Part shown: one piece after another, positions 14,882-24,212 of the stretch
Layout: each line of letters opens with the position of its first letter
How positions within the stretch are numbered: position 1 is the first letter of the stretch
Source of the DNA: CAZJFC01 sp964545245
GTDB taxonomy: Bacteria > Pseudomonadota > Alphaproteobacteria > Rickettsiales > 21-14-0-20-44-7
Direction of reading: 5' to 3'
Assembly (NCBI GenBank): GCA_964545245.1
Contig: CAZJFC010000012.1
Location: 1-39,733, forward strand
Length of the DNA stretch: 39,733 bases
The notes under the pieces: model-generated
Databases searched by the model: none
What the model saw: only the letters and a program-made list of their open reading frames with translations
What the model was told of the DNA's origin: nothing
Position numbers and translations under genes: made by a program

Positions 14882-15827
14882 TTTCTCCCACCAGCCCGTG
14901 ATGCTGAATGAAGTTTTGCATTATCTTTCCCCGCGTGACGGCGAAACCTATGTTGACGCAACTTTTGGCGCAGGAGGATATTCAAAGGCAATCCTTTCTG
15001 CCGCAAATTGCAGGGTAATCGCGATTGACCAGGACCCAGGCGTCCAGAAATTCGCCAACGAGCTTGCACAGCAATTCCCTGAGAATTTTAAATTCATCAA
15101 AGGAAATTTTGGTGACATTGAAGAACTGGTTTCCGAAAAAATCGACGGCGTTGTTTTCGACATCGGCGTTTCCTCAATGCAGCTTGATGACAAATCCCGC
15201 GGGTTTTCTTTCCGCGCAGACAGCCCGCTTGATATGAGAATGTCGGGAACCGGCCCTTCCGCCGCTGATTTCCTGAACCAATCCGCCGAACGCGAAATCG
15301 CTGATGTGATTTATAAATATGGCGAGGAAAGAAATTCGCGCCGCATCGCAAAGGAAATTGTAAATTCGCGCCCGCTGAAAACCACCCAGCAACTTGCGGA
15401 TATTGCCCGCAAGGTAAACGGGCACAGCGAAAAAATCGACCCGGCAACCAGAACGTTCCAGGCAATCAGAATTTTTATCAACCGCGAGCTTGAAGTTTTC
15501 GAGCGCGGCCTGCAAGGCGCTTTCAACCTGCTCAAAACAGGTGGCAGGCTTGTTGTCGTGACCTTCCACTCACTGGAAGACCGCATCGCAAAAATGTTTT
15601 TTAAAGATAAATCCGGCGTGGAAAAATCATTCAACCGCCACGCACCGGAAGTAAATTTTGGAAATAATTTCAACGGGCAGAAAAATTTTTCAGATAACGT
15701 GAAAAAGGCTCTTGATATTATTACAAAAAAGGCGATTATGCCCCATGGAGATGAACTAATGCAAAATTCCAGGGCTAGATCCGCCAAGCTAAGAGCCGCA
15801 CAAATCAAGGAGGTCAGCCATGCGTAG
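14874..15827 (+). CDS. rsmH: 16S rRNA (cytosine-1402-N4)-methyltransferase RsmH
   Basis: A 317-aa SAM-dependent methyltransferase that modifies C1402 of 16S rRNA in the decoding centre; formerly MraW. The SAM site is in YVDATFGAGGYSKAIL (about residues 26-41), followed by VVFDIGVSSMQLD (about 97-109), and the C-terminal VVTFHSLEDRI. I place the start at 14874 (MANFSHQPVM), inside the end of mraZ, because GGAGG lies 8 nt upstream and the family begins with this sequence; a longer in-frame start at 14844 is less likely. It overlaps ftsL by 8 nt. Second gene of the dcw operon. Confidence 0.96.
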   Translation: MANFSHQPVMLNEVLHYLSPRDGETYVDATFGAGGYSKAILSAANCRVIAIDQDPGVQKFANELAQQFPENFKFIKGNFGDIEELVSEKIDGVVFDIGVSSMQLDDKSRGFSFRADSPLDMRMSGTGPSAADFLNQSAEREIADVIYKYGEERNSRRIAKEIVNSRPLKTTQQLADIARKVNGHSEKIDPATRTFQAIRIFINRELEVFERGLQGAFNLLKTGGRLVVVTFHSLEDRIAKMFFKDKSGVEKSFNRHAPEVNFGNNFNGQKNFSDNVKKALDIITKKAIMPHGDELMQNSRARSAKLRAAQIKEVSHA

Positions 15828-16158
15828 CACAACAATTGCAACATTAGTCATCGTCTTTTTAATCCCACTCGCACTCGGACTCATTTACGTTAAACGTATC
15901 GTCCAGAACCTGGAAAGCGACCTTGCCGCGCTTGAAAGAAGCATCAATTCCGACCAGGACGAAATCCACGTGCTGAAAGCGGAATGGGCATATCTTTCCC
16001 GCCCGGAAAGAGTGAAAAACCTCGCCGCAAAATATCTTGATCTGCAGGCCACAAACAGCCACCAGATCGCCGATATCAGCACTATCCCGCTTAAATCCGA
16101 TGCTTACGCAAACGCCGAAGCTGTGGTTATCCCAAGCAGTTTCAGCGCTTCATATTAA
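15820..16158 (+). CDS. ftsL: Cell division protein FtsL
   Basis: A 112-aa bitopic membrane protein of the divisome that forms a complex with FtsB and FtsQ and activates FtsWI. It has a short N-terminal tail, one membrane helix (about 5-24), and a periplasmic coiled coil (about 27-55) with the family pattern around AEWAYLSRPERVKNLAAKYL. The sequence is poorly conserved in general, so position between rsmH and ftsI is the key support. AGGAGG lies 6 nt before the ATG, within the end of rsmH. After it a 140-bp spacer separates it from ftsI. Confidence 0.88.
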   Translation: MRSTTIATLVIVFLIPLALGLIYVKRIVQNLESDLAALERSINSDQDEIHVLKAEWAYLSRPERVKNLAAKYLDLQATNSHQIADISTIPLKSDAYANAEAVVIPSSFSASY

Positions 16159-16228
16159 TCGCGGAATTGCTCTCCGGCCAACCTCCTCTGTTGCTCCTGC
16201 CGCCAGTTAAAAATTTATCAGTTACCAA

Positions 16229-16257
16229 TTGCGGATTGTGAAATTATGAAATAGAGT
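16229..16257 (+). promoter_or_regulatory. Possible internal promoter before ftsI
   Basis: TTGCGG (16229-16234), 17-bp spacer and TAGAGT (16252-16257) in the only sizeable gap of the dcw cluster. Both boxes are imperfect, so this is a weak call. Confidence 0.3.
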
Positions 16258-16298
16258 TTCCTTCCTGCACACATCAACTTTGCAGGAAAATAATTCTT

Positions 16299-17969
16299 AT
16301 GAATGAGGCAATTCGTGAATCTTTCGATATAAGGCGCCGCCAATCCGGCGCAATGCTGAAAAGCCGCCTGACTATTGTTTCAATGGGTTTCTGTTTAGCT
16401 TTCCTTATCCTTGCCGCAAAAGCCGTTGAAGTCACGCTCCTTAACGATAAATGGAAAGACTCATCAAGCTACCGCGGAATCAAGCCATTACCGCGAACCG
16501 AGATTGTCGACCGCAACGGCATTATCCTTGCCACTAACCTGAAAACAAAAAGCGCCTATGCCAACCCGCGCGAGATGATCGACCCGAAGGAAGCCGCAGA
16601 AAAAATTTCCCGTGTGCTGCCGCATTTAAGCTATAATGAATTATACAAAAGCTTCACAAGGGATGCTTCCTTTGTCTGGGTAAAGCGCAACCTGACACCT
16701 GATGAAATCAAGCTGATTAACCATCAGGGCGTTCCGGGAGTTTACTTCACTGAAGATATCGCCCGCGTTTATCCGCATGGCCCCCTGCTTGCCCATGTAC
16801 TTGGTTATGTTAATGTTGACAACCTCGGTCTTGCGGGAATTGAACGCGAACTGGACGAGCTTCTTGAAATGGGCACTAAGGAACCGGTCCAGCTTTCTAT
16901 TGATATAAAAATACAGCACGCGCTGCGCGACGAAATGGAAAAGCAGTTCCTTGATTACAAAGCCGCCGGGGCAGCAGGAATGGTTGTGAATGTAAAAACC
17001 GGTGAAATCGTGGCCATGGTCAGCCTCCCTGATTTTGACCCTAACAGCCCCGGAACGGCAGAACCCGAACAGAAATTCAACCGCGTTACCCTTGGCGCGT
17101 ATGAGATGGGTTCAACCTTCAAGGCATTCACTGCCGCCGCCGCGCTTGATTCCGGCACGATCAAAATGAATTCCATGTTCGACGCCACTACCCCAATCAA
17201 GGTTGGCCGCCAGACCATAAGCGATTACCACGCGAAAAAACGTGTTCTTTCGCTCACGGAAGTGATGATGTATTCATCCAATATCGGCACCGCAAAAATG
17301 GCAATCCAGCTCGGCGGGGATAAATTCAGCGCCTTCCTCAAAAATATCGGCATGTTCGATTACGCCGAAATTGAAATCCCGGAGAAAGCAAAACCGCTCA
17401 GCCCAAAAAGATGGCCGGATATCACCACCATGACCGTTTCCTTCGGCCACGGCATCGCCGTCACCCCCGTGCATATGGCGAAAGGAATGGTGGCGCTGGT
17501 AAATGGCGGATATCTTGTCCCGCTTACGCTCACCAAGCGCAAACCAAATGACATCATCGAATCAAAACAGGTTATCTCCCAGAAAACCTCCGCTGAAATC
17601 CGCCAGATATTACGCACCATCGTGACCGAAGGCACAGGACGCGGAGCAAACGCCGAAGGTTATCTTGTCGGCGGCAAAACCGGCACGGCAGAAAAACTGG
17701 TCGGCGGAAGGTATTCAAAAGACCGGGTGCTTTCGTCATTCATCGCCACCTTCCCTATCAATGATCCGGAATATTTCGTTATCACCCTCTTTGACGACCC
17801 GAAGGAAAAGCAAAGATATGTCCGCCCCACCGGAGGCGTGATTGCCGCCCCCCCAATTAAGAATATCATCATGCGCATGGGTGCCATCCTCCGCATGAAA
17901 CCGCAATATGAGGAAAACCCGAAACCCAAAGACCTATATGTCACCAACGAAATGCAGAAAGTAATATGA
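16299..17969 (+). CDS. ftsI: Septal peptidoglycan transpeptidase FtsI (PBP3)
   Basis: A 556-aa class B penicillin-binding protein that cross-links septal peptidoglycan with FtsW. After a cytoplasmic tail and one membrane helix (about 24-45) come a pedestal domain, starting near LPRTEIVDRNGIILA, and a transpeptidase domain. Catalytic motifs are all present: S272-T-F-K275, S326-S-N328 and K460-T-G462. Length is typical. The start at 16299 has AGGAAA about 13 nt upstream, a loose ribosome site. The stop overlaps murE by 4 nt (ATGA). Confidence 0.96.
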   Translation: MNEAIRESFDIRRRQSGAMLKSRLTIVSMGFCLAFLILAAKAVEVTLLNDKWKDSSSYRGIKPLPRTEIVDRNGIILATNLKTKSAYANPREMIDPKEAAEKISRVLPHLSYNELYKSFTRDASFVWVKRNLTPDEIKLINHQGVPGVYFTEDIARVYPHGPLLAHVLGYVNVDNLGLAGIERELDELLEMGTKEPVQLSIDIKIQHALRDEMEKQFLDYKAAGAAGMVVNVKTGEIVAMVSLPDFDPNSPGTAEPEQKFNRVTLGAYEMGSTFKAFTAAAALDSGTIKMNSMFDATTPIKVGRQTISDYHAKKRVLSLTEVMMYSSNIGTAKMAIQLGGDKFSAFLKNIGMFDYAEIEIPEKAKPLSPKRWPDITTMTVSFGHGIAVTPVHMAKGMVALVNGGYLVPLTLTKRKPNDIIESKQVISQKTSAEIRQILRTIVTEGTGRGANAEGYLVGGKTGTAEKLVGGRYSKDRVLSSFIATFPINDPEYFVITLFDDPKEKQRYVRPTGGVIAAPPIKNIIMRMGAILRMKPQYEENPKPKDLYVTNEMQKVI

Positions 17970-19360
17970 TCAACCTCTCGGAAGTTTTCGGCACAGGATA
18001 TGATGTCAATATCACCGGGCTAACCGCCGATTCCCGCAAGGTTAAACCAGGCTTTGCCTTCTTCGCAATTAAAGGCGCGCAAACCGATGGACATGATTAT
18101 ATCGATAAGGCAATTGCAGCAGGCACCTCCATAATTGTCGGCGAAAAAGACCTGAACCCTGAAGGCGCGATATATATAAAAAGCCGGAACACCCGCAAAG
18201 ACCTAGCACATCTTGCCGCAAAATTTTACCCTGAAAAACCAAAAAATATCGTAGTCATCACCGGCACAAACGGTAAGACCTCAATAGCCGATTTTACCCG
18301 CCAGCTCTGGAAGCTGGCCGGGTTTGATGCTGCCTCAATCGGCACGCTTGGCTTTGTGAGTGAGAAAGAAAGCTTCAGCTTTGAGGCAGATAACACTACA
18401 CCTGACCCTGTCACGCTGAATGAGCTTTTAACAAAGGTGAAGGACTGCGCGATAATTGAAGGCTCCAGCATCGGGCTTGAACAGAACCGGCTTGATTTCA
18501 TCCCGGTGAAGGCAGCCGGGTTCACCAATTTCACACGCGACCATATCGATTATCACAACACTATGGAGGAATATTTCCGTACAAAAACGCTGCTTTTTAT
18601 CGAGGTGATGAAAAACGGAACTGCCGTACTGAATAGTGACATCCCTGAATTCGAGACTTTAAAAACCCTTTCTCATAAGCATGGGCACGAAATCCTGAGC
18701 TATGGAAAAAACGGGGAAATAAAGCTTCTTGAGGCTATCCCATCCCATGACGGGCAAACCATCCGCATTGAGATTTTTGGCGAAGGATCCGAACACAAGC
18801 TGCCATTGGTAGGGAGTTTTCAGGCCTATAACGTTCTTTGCGCTATCGGCCTTGTCCTCGCCTGCGGAATGGATACCCGGAAATTACGTCCTCTGATTGA
18901 CCAGCTTGTTTCAATCCCCGGCAGGATGGAACAGGCTGCGCCGGGCGTTTATGTTGACTATGCCCATACGCCGGATGCACTGGAAAACGCCCTCACATCG
19001 CTTCGCCCGCATGTTACGGGAAGGCTTTTTGTGGTTTTCGGCTGCGGAGGTGACAGGGATAAGGGAAAACGCCCGGAAATGGGCGCAATTGCCAATAAAC
19101 TGGCGGATTATATAATTGTAACCGATGACAACCCGCGCACAGAAGGCCCGGAACAAATACGCAGGGAGATAATGGCGCAATGTCCGGGTGCAGTTGAAAT
19201 TGCAAACCGTGCGGAAGCGATAAATCATGCAATGACAGAAATGAAACAAGGTGATATTTTATTGGTCGCCGGAAAGGGCCATGAGAAATATCAGATTTAC
19301 GGGAAAGAAAAAAAGCATTTTGATGATGTCGAGGTCGCCAAAAAATTTAAACGTACTTAG
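17966..19360 (+). CDS. murE: UDP-MurNAc-L-Ala-D-Glu:meso-diaminopimelate ligase
   Basis: A 464-aa Mur ligase that adds meso-diaminopimelate to the peptidoglycan precursor in the cytoplasm. The P-loop is ITGTNGKTS at about residues 98-106. The DNPR specificity motif lies in DDNPRTEGPEQIR at about 386-398 and indicates meso-DAP rather than lysine. The carbamylated-lysine region and VDYAHTPDALENAL are present. It is translationally coupled to ftsI by a 4-nt overlap and followed by murF after 27 bp. Length is slightly shorter than the E. coli enzyme but complete. Confidence 0.96.
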   Translation: MINLSEVFGTGYDVNITGLTADSRKVKPGFAFFAIKGAQTDGHDYIDKAIAAGTSIIVGEKDLNPEGAIYIKSRNTRKDLAHLAAKFYPEKPKNIVVITGTNGKTSIADFTRQLWKLAGFDAASIGTLGFVSEKESFSFEADNTTPDPVTLNELLTKVKDCAIIEGSSIGLEQNRLDFIPVKAAGFTNFTRDHIDYHNTMEEYFRTKTLLFIEVMKNGTAVLNSDIPEFETLKTLSHKHGHEILSYGKNGEIKLLEAIPSHDGQTIRIEIFGEGSEHKLPLVGSFQAYNVLCAIGLVLACGMDTRKLRPLIDQLVSIPGRMEQAAPGVYVDYAHTPDALENALTSLRPHVTGRLFVVFGCGGDRDKGKRPEMGAIANKLADYIIVTDDNPRTEGPEQIRREIMAQCPGAVEIANRAEAINHAMTEMKQGDILLVAGKGHEKYQIYGKEKKHFDDVEVAKKFKRT

Positions 19361-19387
19361 CGGCCAAGAATCCATGTAGGGGGTTTA

Positions 19388-20782
19388 ATGAGCGTATGGA
19401 CCGCAATCGAAGCACAAAAAGCCACAAACGGCAGGCTTGTCGGCAATAGTGACTGGGAATCCTTCGGGATTTCGATTGACTCACGCATTGTGAAAAAAGG
19501 CGATTTATTCATTGCCCTCAAAGGCACAAAAACTGACGGCCATGATTACCTGCGCGAGGCTTTCCTTAAAGGCGCAAGCGTCTGCATGGTTGAAAAACTC
19601 CCGCAGAACTTCCCGAACACCTCTCCCCTGCTTGTGGTGGATAATTGCATTGAAGCCCTCTATCGCCTCGCCCGTTACCGCCGGGAGGAAAGCAAGGCGA
19701 AAATCATTGCCGTAACAGGCAGTGTCGGCAAAACCAGCACCAAGGAAATGCTCAATCTTGCCTTCGCGAATTTCGGCATCAGCCATGCGACAATCGGGAA
19801 TAATAACAATGATATCGGCGCTCCGCTGACAGTTGCCCGTATGCCCCGCGAGGCCGATTTCGGGATTTTTGAGCTGGGCATGAACCATGCGAATGAAATT
19901 TCCCCACTTTCAAAGCTGGTGAAGCCACATATTGCAATTATCACCACGGTTGAAGAAGCGCATCTGGAATTCTTCAAATCCGTTGAGGGAATCGCCGAAG
20001 CGAAAGCTGAAATTTTTGACGGGCTGGACAGGGAAGGAACCGCCATCCTGAATGCAGACAACCCGTTTTTTGATTTCCTCGCCAAGCGCGCGAAAAAAAT
20101 AAAAAATATCATCAGCTTCGGCACTTCGGAAAGAGCCGATGTAAGGCTGCTCAGCTTCCGCGATAGTATAAATTCTGCACAGGTTACGGCCAGCGTTTTT
20201 GGACGCACTATTTCTTATCAGGTATCAGCCCAGGGCAAGCACATGGCGCTTAACTCCCTCGCCACCCTTGCCGCTGTTGGCGCCGCCGGGGAAAATGTCG
20301 TGGAAGCTGCAAATTCGCTTACCGGTTTTAGTGTCACGGCAGGGCGCGGCCAAATCAGGCAGCTTGCCATCGCCGGGAAAAAAATCACGCTGATTGACGA
20401 TAGTTACAATGCAAGCCCGGTTTCCATGCGTGCCGCGCTGGACAATTTAGGCGCAATCGAATCCCGCGGGAGGAAAATCGCCATTCTGGGAGATATGCTT
20501 GAAATGGGTGAACGCTCGGCGCAACTGCACGAATCGCTGGCTGCTGATGTTCTACGCAATAATATTGATGTAGTCTTTACGGTCGGCCAGTTCTCACGCC
20601 TGCTTTTCGATAAGCTACCGGAGAAAATTCGCGGCATAGCAGCCGAACACGCAGAAGAACTCTTGCCGCTGATTGAAAATTCATTACAAGCTGATGATGT
20701 AATCCTTATAAAAGCATCGCATGGTATCCGTCTGGGTAAGATTGCCGATGCGCTATCCAAGGTAAAAGAAAATGCTATATAA
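19388..20782 (+). CDS. murF: UDP-MurNAc-tripeptide:D-Ala-D-Ala ligase
   Basis: A 464-aa Mur ligase that adds the D-alanyl-D-alanine dipeptide, completing the UDP-MurNAc-pentapeptide. Motifs: SIDSRIVKKGDLFIAL near the N-terminus, the P-loop VTGSVGKTSTKEM at about 113-125, NNNNDIGAPLT at about 139-149 and LIDDSYNASPVSM at about 334-346. GGGGG lies a few nt before the ATG. It overlaps mraY by 11 nt. No D-Ala-D-Ala ligase gene is in the window. Confidence 0.96.
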   Translation: MSVWTAIEAQKATNGRLVGNSDWESFGISIDSRIVKKGDLFIALKGTKTDGHDYLREAFLKGASVCMVEKLPQNFPNTSPLLVVDNCIEALYRLARYRREESKAKIIAVTGSVGKTSTKEMLNLAFANFGISHATIGNNNNDIGAPLTVARMPREADFGIFELGMNHANEISPLSKLVKPHIAIITTVEEAHLEFFKSVEGIAEAKAEIFDGLDREGTAILNADNPFFDFLAKRAKKIKNIISFGTSERADVRLLSFRDSINSAQVTASVFGRTISYQVSAQGKHMALNSLATLAAVGAAGENVVEAANSLTGFSVTAGRGQIRQLAIAGKKITLIDDSYNASPVSMRAALDNLGAIESRGRKIAILGDMLEMGERSAQLHESLAADVLRNNIDVVFTVGQFSRLLFDKLPEKIRGIAAEHAEELLPLIENSLQADDVILIKASHGIRLGKIADALSKVKENAI

Positions 20783-21860
20783 CCTGCTCTCCCCATTCGC
20801 AAATGAACTGCAATTCCTGAACCTGTTCCGCTATCTTTCATTCCGCAGTGGCGGGGCAATATTCACCGCGCTTATCATTACCTTCATCATCGGCCCGCGA
20901 ATCATCCGCTGGCTGCGCTCAAAACAAGCTGAAGGACAGCCAATCCGCCTTGATGGCCCGGAATCACATCTGCTCACCAAAAAAGGAACTCCCACCATGG
21001 GCGGATTGATGATTTTTATTTCAGTGGTGATCTCCACGCTTCTTTGGGCAGATATTTTTAACCCTTATGTCTGGATCGTGCTGTTCGTTACACTCGCCTT
21101 CGGCATTATCGGGTTTATTGACGATTACAAAAAGCTTACCAAGCGCAGCTCCGCCGGATTGCGCGGAAAACAAAAACTGGCAATCGAGTTTGTAATCAGC
21201 CTTGCCGCAGCGTTGATGATAAACCATTTCTCTACCTCTGCGCAGGAAACACATCTTGCTGTGCCCTTCTTCAAAAGCGTGCTGATTGACCTTGGAATGT
21301 TCTATTTCGTGTTTGTGATGGTGGTGATTGTCGGTGCTTCCAACTCGGTTAACCTTACTGACGGGCTGGATGGGCTGGCGATTGTCCCGATCATGATTGC
21401 GGCAGCCTGCTTCGCGCTGATTTCATATCTAATCGGCAACGTGAAATTCTCCGACTACCTGCAAATCCATTATGTTGCGGGAGCCGGTGAGCTCACAATT
21501 TTCTGCTCTGCCCTGATTGGCGCGGGGTTGGGCTTTTTATGGTATAATGCCCCGCCCGCAAAGGTTTTCATGGGGGACACGGGCAGCCTTGCCTTGGGCG
21601 GAGCACTCGGCACAATCGCGGTTATCACGAAACATGAGATTGTGCTTGCCATTATCGGCGGATTGTTTGTGCTGGAAGCGGTTTCGGTAATTCTGCAGGT
21701 TGCCAGTTTCAAACTCACCGGCAAACGCATTTTCCGCATGGCGCCTATCCACCACCATTTCGAGAAAATGGGCTGGGCGGAACCAACTGTCGTTATCCGC
21801 TTCTGGATCATCGCAGTGATTCTGGCGCTGGTTGGCCTTTCCACATTGAAACTGAGATAG
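20772..21860 (+). CDS. mraY: Phospho-MurNAc-pentapeptide translocase MraY
   Basis: A 362-aa integral membrane enzyme that transfers phospho-MurNAc-pentapeptide from UDP to undecaprenyl phosphate, giving lipid I. About ten membrane helices are visible. Family motifs: TKKGTPTMGGLMI (about 72-84), the catalytic aspartates in FIDDYKKL (about 115-122), NLTDGLDGLA (about 194-203), and MGDTGSLALGG plus RMAPIHHHFE near the C-terminus. The ATG at 20772 lies inside murF, with GAAAATG context and no strong Shine-Dalgarno, so translation is likely coupled. murD begins immediately after its stop. Confidence 0.97.
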   Translation: MLYNLLSPFANELQFLNLFRYLSFRSGGAIFTALIITFIIGPRIIRWLRSKQAEGQPIRLDGPESHLLTKKGTPTMGGLMIFISVVISTLLWADIFNPYVWIVLFVTLAFGIIGFIDDYKKLTKRSSAGLRGKQKLAIEFVISLAAALMINHFSTSAQETHLAVPFFKSVLIDLGMFYFVFVMVVIVGASNSVNLTDGLDGLAIVPIMIAAACFALISYLIGNVKFSDYLQIHYVAGAGELTIFCSALIGAGLGFLWYNAPPAKVFMGDTGSLALGGALGTIAVITKHEIVLAIIGGLFVLEAVSVILQVASFKLTGKRIFRMAPIHHHFEKMGWAEPTVVIRFWIIAVILALVGLSTLKLR

Positions 21861-23087
21861 ATGGTTATGGCAACTTACGGCGTATTTGGCTTAGGAAAAT
21901 CCGGCGCGGCGACAGTGAAATATCTGCTTGACCGTGGCGATAATGTGTTCGCGTGGGATGATAATGAGGCAGCCAGAAATGGCATTGATTGCACTGAACC
22001 TGATAACTGGGATTGGCATAAGGTTGACGCGCTGGTGCTTTCACCCGGCATACCGCTAACCCATCCGGAACCGCATTATATTGTCCGTAAGGCACACGCC
22101 GCACAGAAGCCCATAATCTGCGATATTGAGTTGCTGTTCCTTGATAATCAGGATGCAAATTTTGTTGGGGTTACAGGCACAAACGGCAAATCCACTACCA
22201 CCGCCCTACTCGATCATATATTGAAAAAAGCAGGTTATGATGTTGCAGTGGGCGGCAACCTCGGAACTCCGGTGCTGAGCCTTGGCAAGCATAAATATTA
22301 TGTAATTGAAACCTCATCCTACCAGCTTGACCTTATCGACAAAACAAGGTTTGACGTGGCTATCTGGCTCAACATCTCGCCCGATCATATTGACCGCCAC
22401 GGCAGTATTGGCGGCTATGTGAAAGCTAAGCTCCGCATGTTTAACAACGGCACTAAAATCGCGATAATCGGCATTGATGATGAGTTCAGCAAACCAGTTT
22501 CCGAGAAAGTTCCGAATGCCCTGCCAATAACTAAATACAACCATATAGGCGATTTTCCGAACCTGCCGGGTGTGCATAATATGCAAAACATCAACGCCGC
22601 TTATGAATCCGCTAAATTCCTTGGCGTTCCGCATGAGAAGATTATTGAGGCGATCCACAGCTTCCCAGGCCTTGAACACCGCATTGAAAAGGTCGCAACC
22701 ATTAATAATGTGACTTATATCAATGATAGTAAGGCAACTAATGCTGATTCTTCCGCAATGGCGCTGGCTTGCTTTGATGAAATTTATTGGATTCTTGGCG
22801 GCAAACCGAAGGAAGGCGGAATCACATCGCTCGGCGAGTTTTTCCCGCGTATTAAAAAAGCATATCTTATCGGCGCGGCAACTGATGAATTTGCCCAGAC
22901 GCTTGAGGGAAAAGTTGAATTCGAGAAATGCGGTACACTTGATAAAGCCGTTGAACGTGCAGCAAAAGAGGCGAAATCCGGCGTGGTATTGCTCTCACCG
23001 GCATGCGCCAGCTTTGACCAGTTCAAAAGCTTTGAGGAGCGCGGTAATATTTTCAAAACACTTGTGAAGAAATTAAATAGCGTATAG
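21861..23087 (+). CDS. murD: UDP-MurNAc-L-alanine:D-glutamate ligase
   Basis: A 408-aa Mur ligase that adds D-glutamate to UDP-MurNAc-L-alanine. The N-terminal Rossmann-like domain begins YGVFGLGKSGAATVKYL; the P-loop GVTGTNGKSTTTALL is at about residues 103-117; YVIETSSYQL and NISPDHIDRHG follow, and the C-terminal SPACASFDQFKSFEERG is a strong signature. It is somewhat shorter than the E. coli protein (438 aa). Two starts are possible, ATG at 21861 (directly after the mraY stop) or at 21867; both depend on coupling because no Shine-Dalgarno is obvious. Confidence 0.95.
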   Translation: MVMATYGVFGLGKSGAATVKYLLDRGDNVFAWDDNEAARNGIDCTEPDNWDWHKVDALVLSPGIPLTHPEPHYIVRKAHAAQKPIICDIELLFLDNQDANFVGVTGTNGKSTTTALLDHILKKAGYDVAVGGNLGTPVLSLGKHKYYVIETSSYQLDLIDKTRFDVAIWLNISPDHIDRHGSIGGYVKAKLRMFNNGTKIAIIGIDDEFSKPVSEKVPNALPITKYNHIGDFPNLPGVHNMQNINAAYESAKFLGVPHEKIIEAIHSFPGLEHRIEKVATINNVTYINDSKATNADSSAMALACFDEIYWILGGKPKEGGITSLGEFFPRIKKAYLIGAATDEFAQTLEGKVEFEKCGTLDKAVERAAKEAKSGVVLLSPACASFDQFKSFEERGNIFKTLVKKLNSV

Positions 23088-23097
23088 CGTCTTGCCC

Positions 23098-24210
23098 ATG
23101 AGAATTGACCGCGATAACCAGACAATGATTGGCCGTTGGGTCAGGACAGTTGACCCATATCTTTTAATTGCTTTTGGCGTCATCATCGCAATCGGCTGCG
23201 TGCTCGTTACAACAGGCAGCCCGGCCGTAGCGGAACGCATCGGCGTCAGCCATCTGCACTTCACCCTGCGCCACTTTGTTTTCATTGGCTGCGGCATCGT
23301 CGCGATTTTTGTGATATCCATGCTTGAGCCGCGCACCATACGCCGCCTGTGTACGCTGGGGCTGATTATGAGCCTTATCGCCATGATCCTTGTCCTGTTT
23401 TTTGGCAGTGAAACAAAAGGCTCGACCCGCTGGCTTGACCTTGGCGGCTTTTCCTTCCAGCCCTCCGAATTCCTGAAACCATGCTTTATTGTTTTCTGCG
23501 CGTGGATGTTCTCTGAAAAACTCAAGAATGACCAATTCCCCGGCTTCTTAATCAGCATGCTGACTTTTGCAACTGTCCTGACCCTGCTCGTCCTCCAGCC
23601 TGATATCGGAACATCGGTTATTTTTATGTGTGTCTGGATGGGAATGTTCTTCATCGCCGGTTTACCGATTGTCCTGCTTATGACCCTTGTCGGTCTAGCT
23701 ATAATCGGTGGAATAGCAGCCTACTTTGTTCTGCCGCACTTCACGGCAAGGATTGATAAGTTCTTAAGCCCGACTTCCGAAGAAAACTATCAGGTTAAAA
23801 AATCTCTCGAAGCTTTCGCCAATGGCGGATTGTTTGGGAAAGGCCCAGGCGAAGGAACCGTTAAGGCGCATATCCCCGATTCCCATACGGATTTTATTTT
23901 TGCCGTGCTCGGTGAAGAAATGGGGCTGGTTGCCGTCTTGCTCATGATCGGCCTTTTCCTGTTCATAATACTGCGAGGCATACGCAGCATCCAGCGCCAG
24001 AATGACTTTTTCGTGACTATCGCCGTTGCCGGTATCCTGATGAATTTCGGCCTTCAGGCTCTTATCAACATGGGCGTTACCGTAAAACTCATGCCGACAA
24101 AAGGCATGACGCTTCCTTTCGTTTCTTACGGCGGTTCTTCTACAATCGCACAGGCAATATCCATCGGAATACTTGTAGCACTGACCCGAAAACGCTATGA
24201 TTCAAGGTGA
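23098..24210 (+). CDS. ftsW: Septal peptidoglycan polymerase FtsW
   Basis: A 370-aa SEDS-family membrane glycosyltransferase that polymerises lipid II at the septum together with FtsI. About ten helices are visible. Family motifs include GSTRWLDLGGFSFQPSEFLK (about 111-130), LQPDIGTS (about 165-172), the large loop with ENYQVKKSLEAFANGG (about 228-243) and the C-terminal PFVSYGGSS. I use the ATG at 23098; a TTG two codons earlier is also in frame. It starts 10 bp after murD. The end touches murG. Confidence 0.95.
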   Translation: MRIDRDNQTMIGRWVRTVDPYLLIAFGVIIAIGCVLVTTGSPAVAERIGVSHLHFTLRHFVFIGCGIVAIFVISMLEPRTIRRLCTLGLIMSLIAMILVLFFGSETKGSTRWLDLGGFSFQPSEFLKPCFIVFCAWMFSEKLKNDQFPGFLISMLTFATVLTLLVLQPDIGTSVIFMCVWMGMFFIAGLPIVLLMTLVGLAIIGGIAAYFVLPHFTARIDKFLSPTSEENYQVKKSLEAFANGGLFGKGPGEGTVKAHIPDSHTDFIFAVLGEEMGLVAVLLMIGLFLFIILRGIRSIQRQNDFFVTIAVAGILMNFGLQALINMGVTVKLMPTKGMTLPFVSYGGSSTIAQAISIGILVALTRKRYDSR

Positions 24211-24212
24211 AT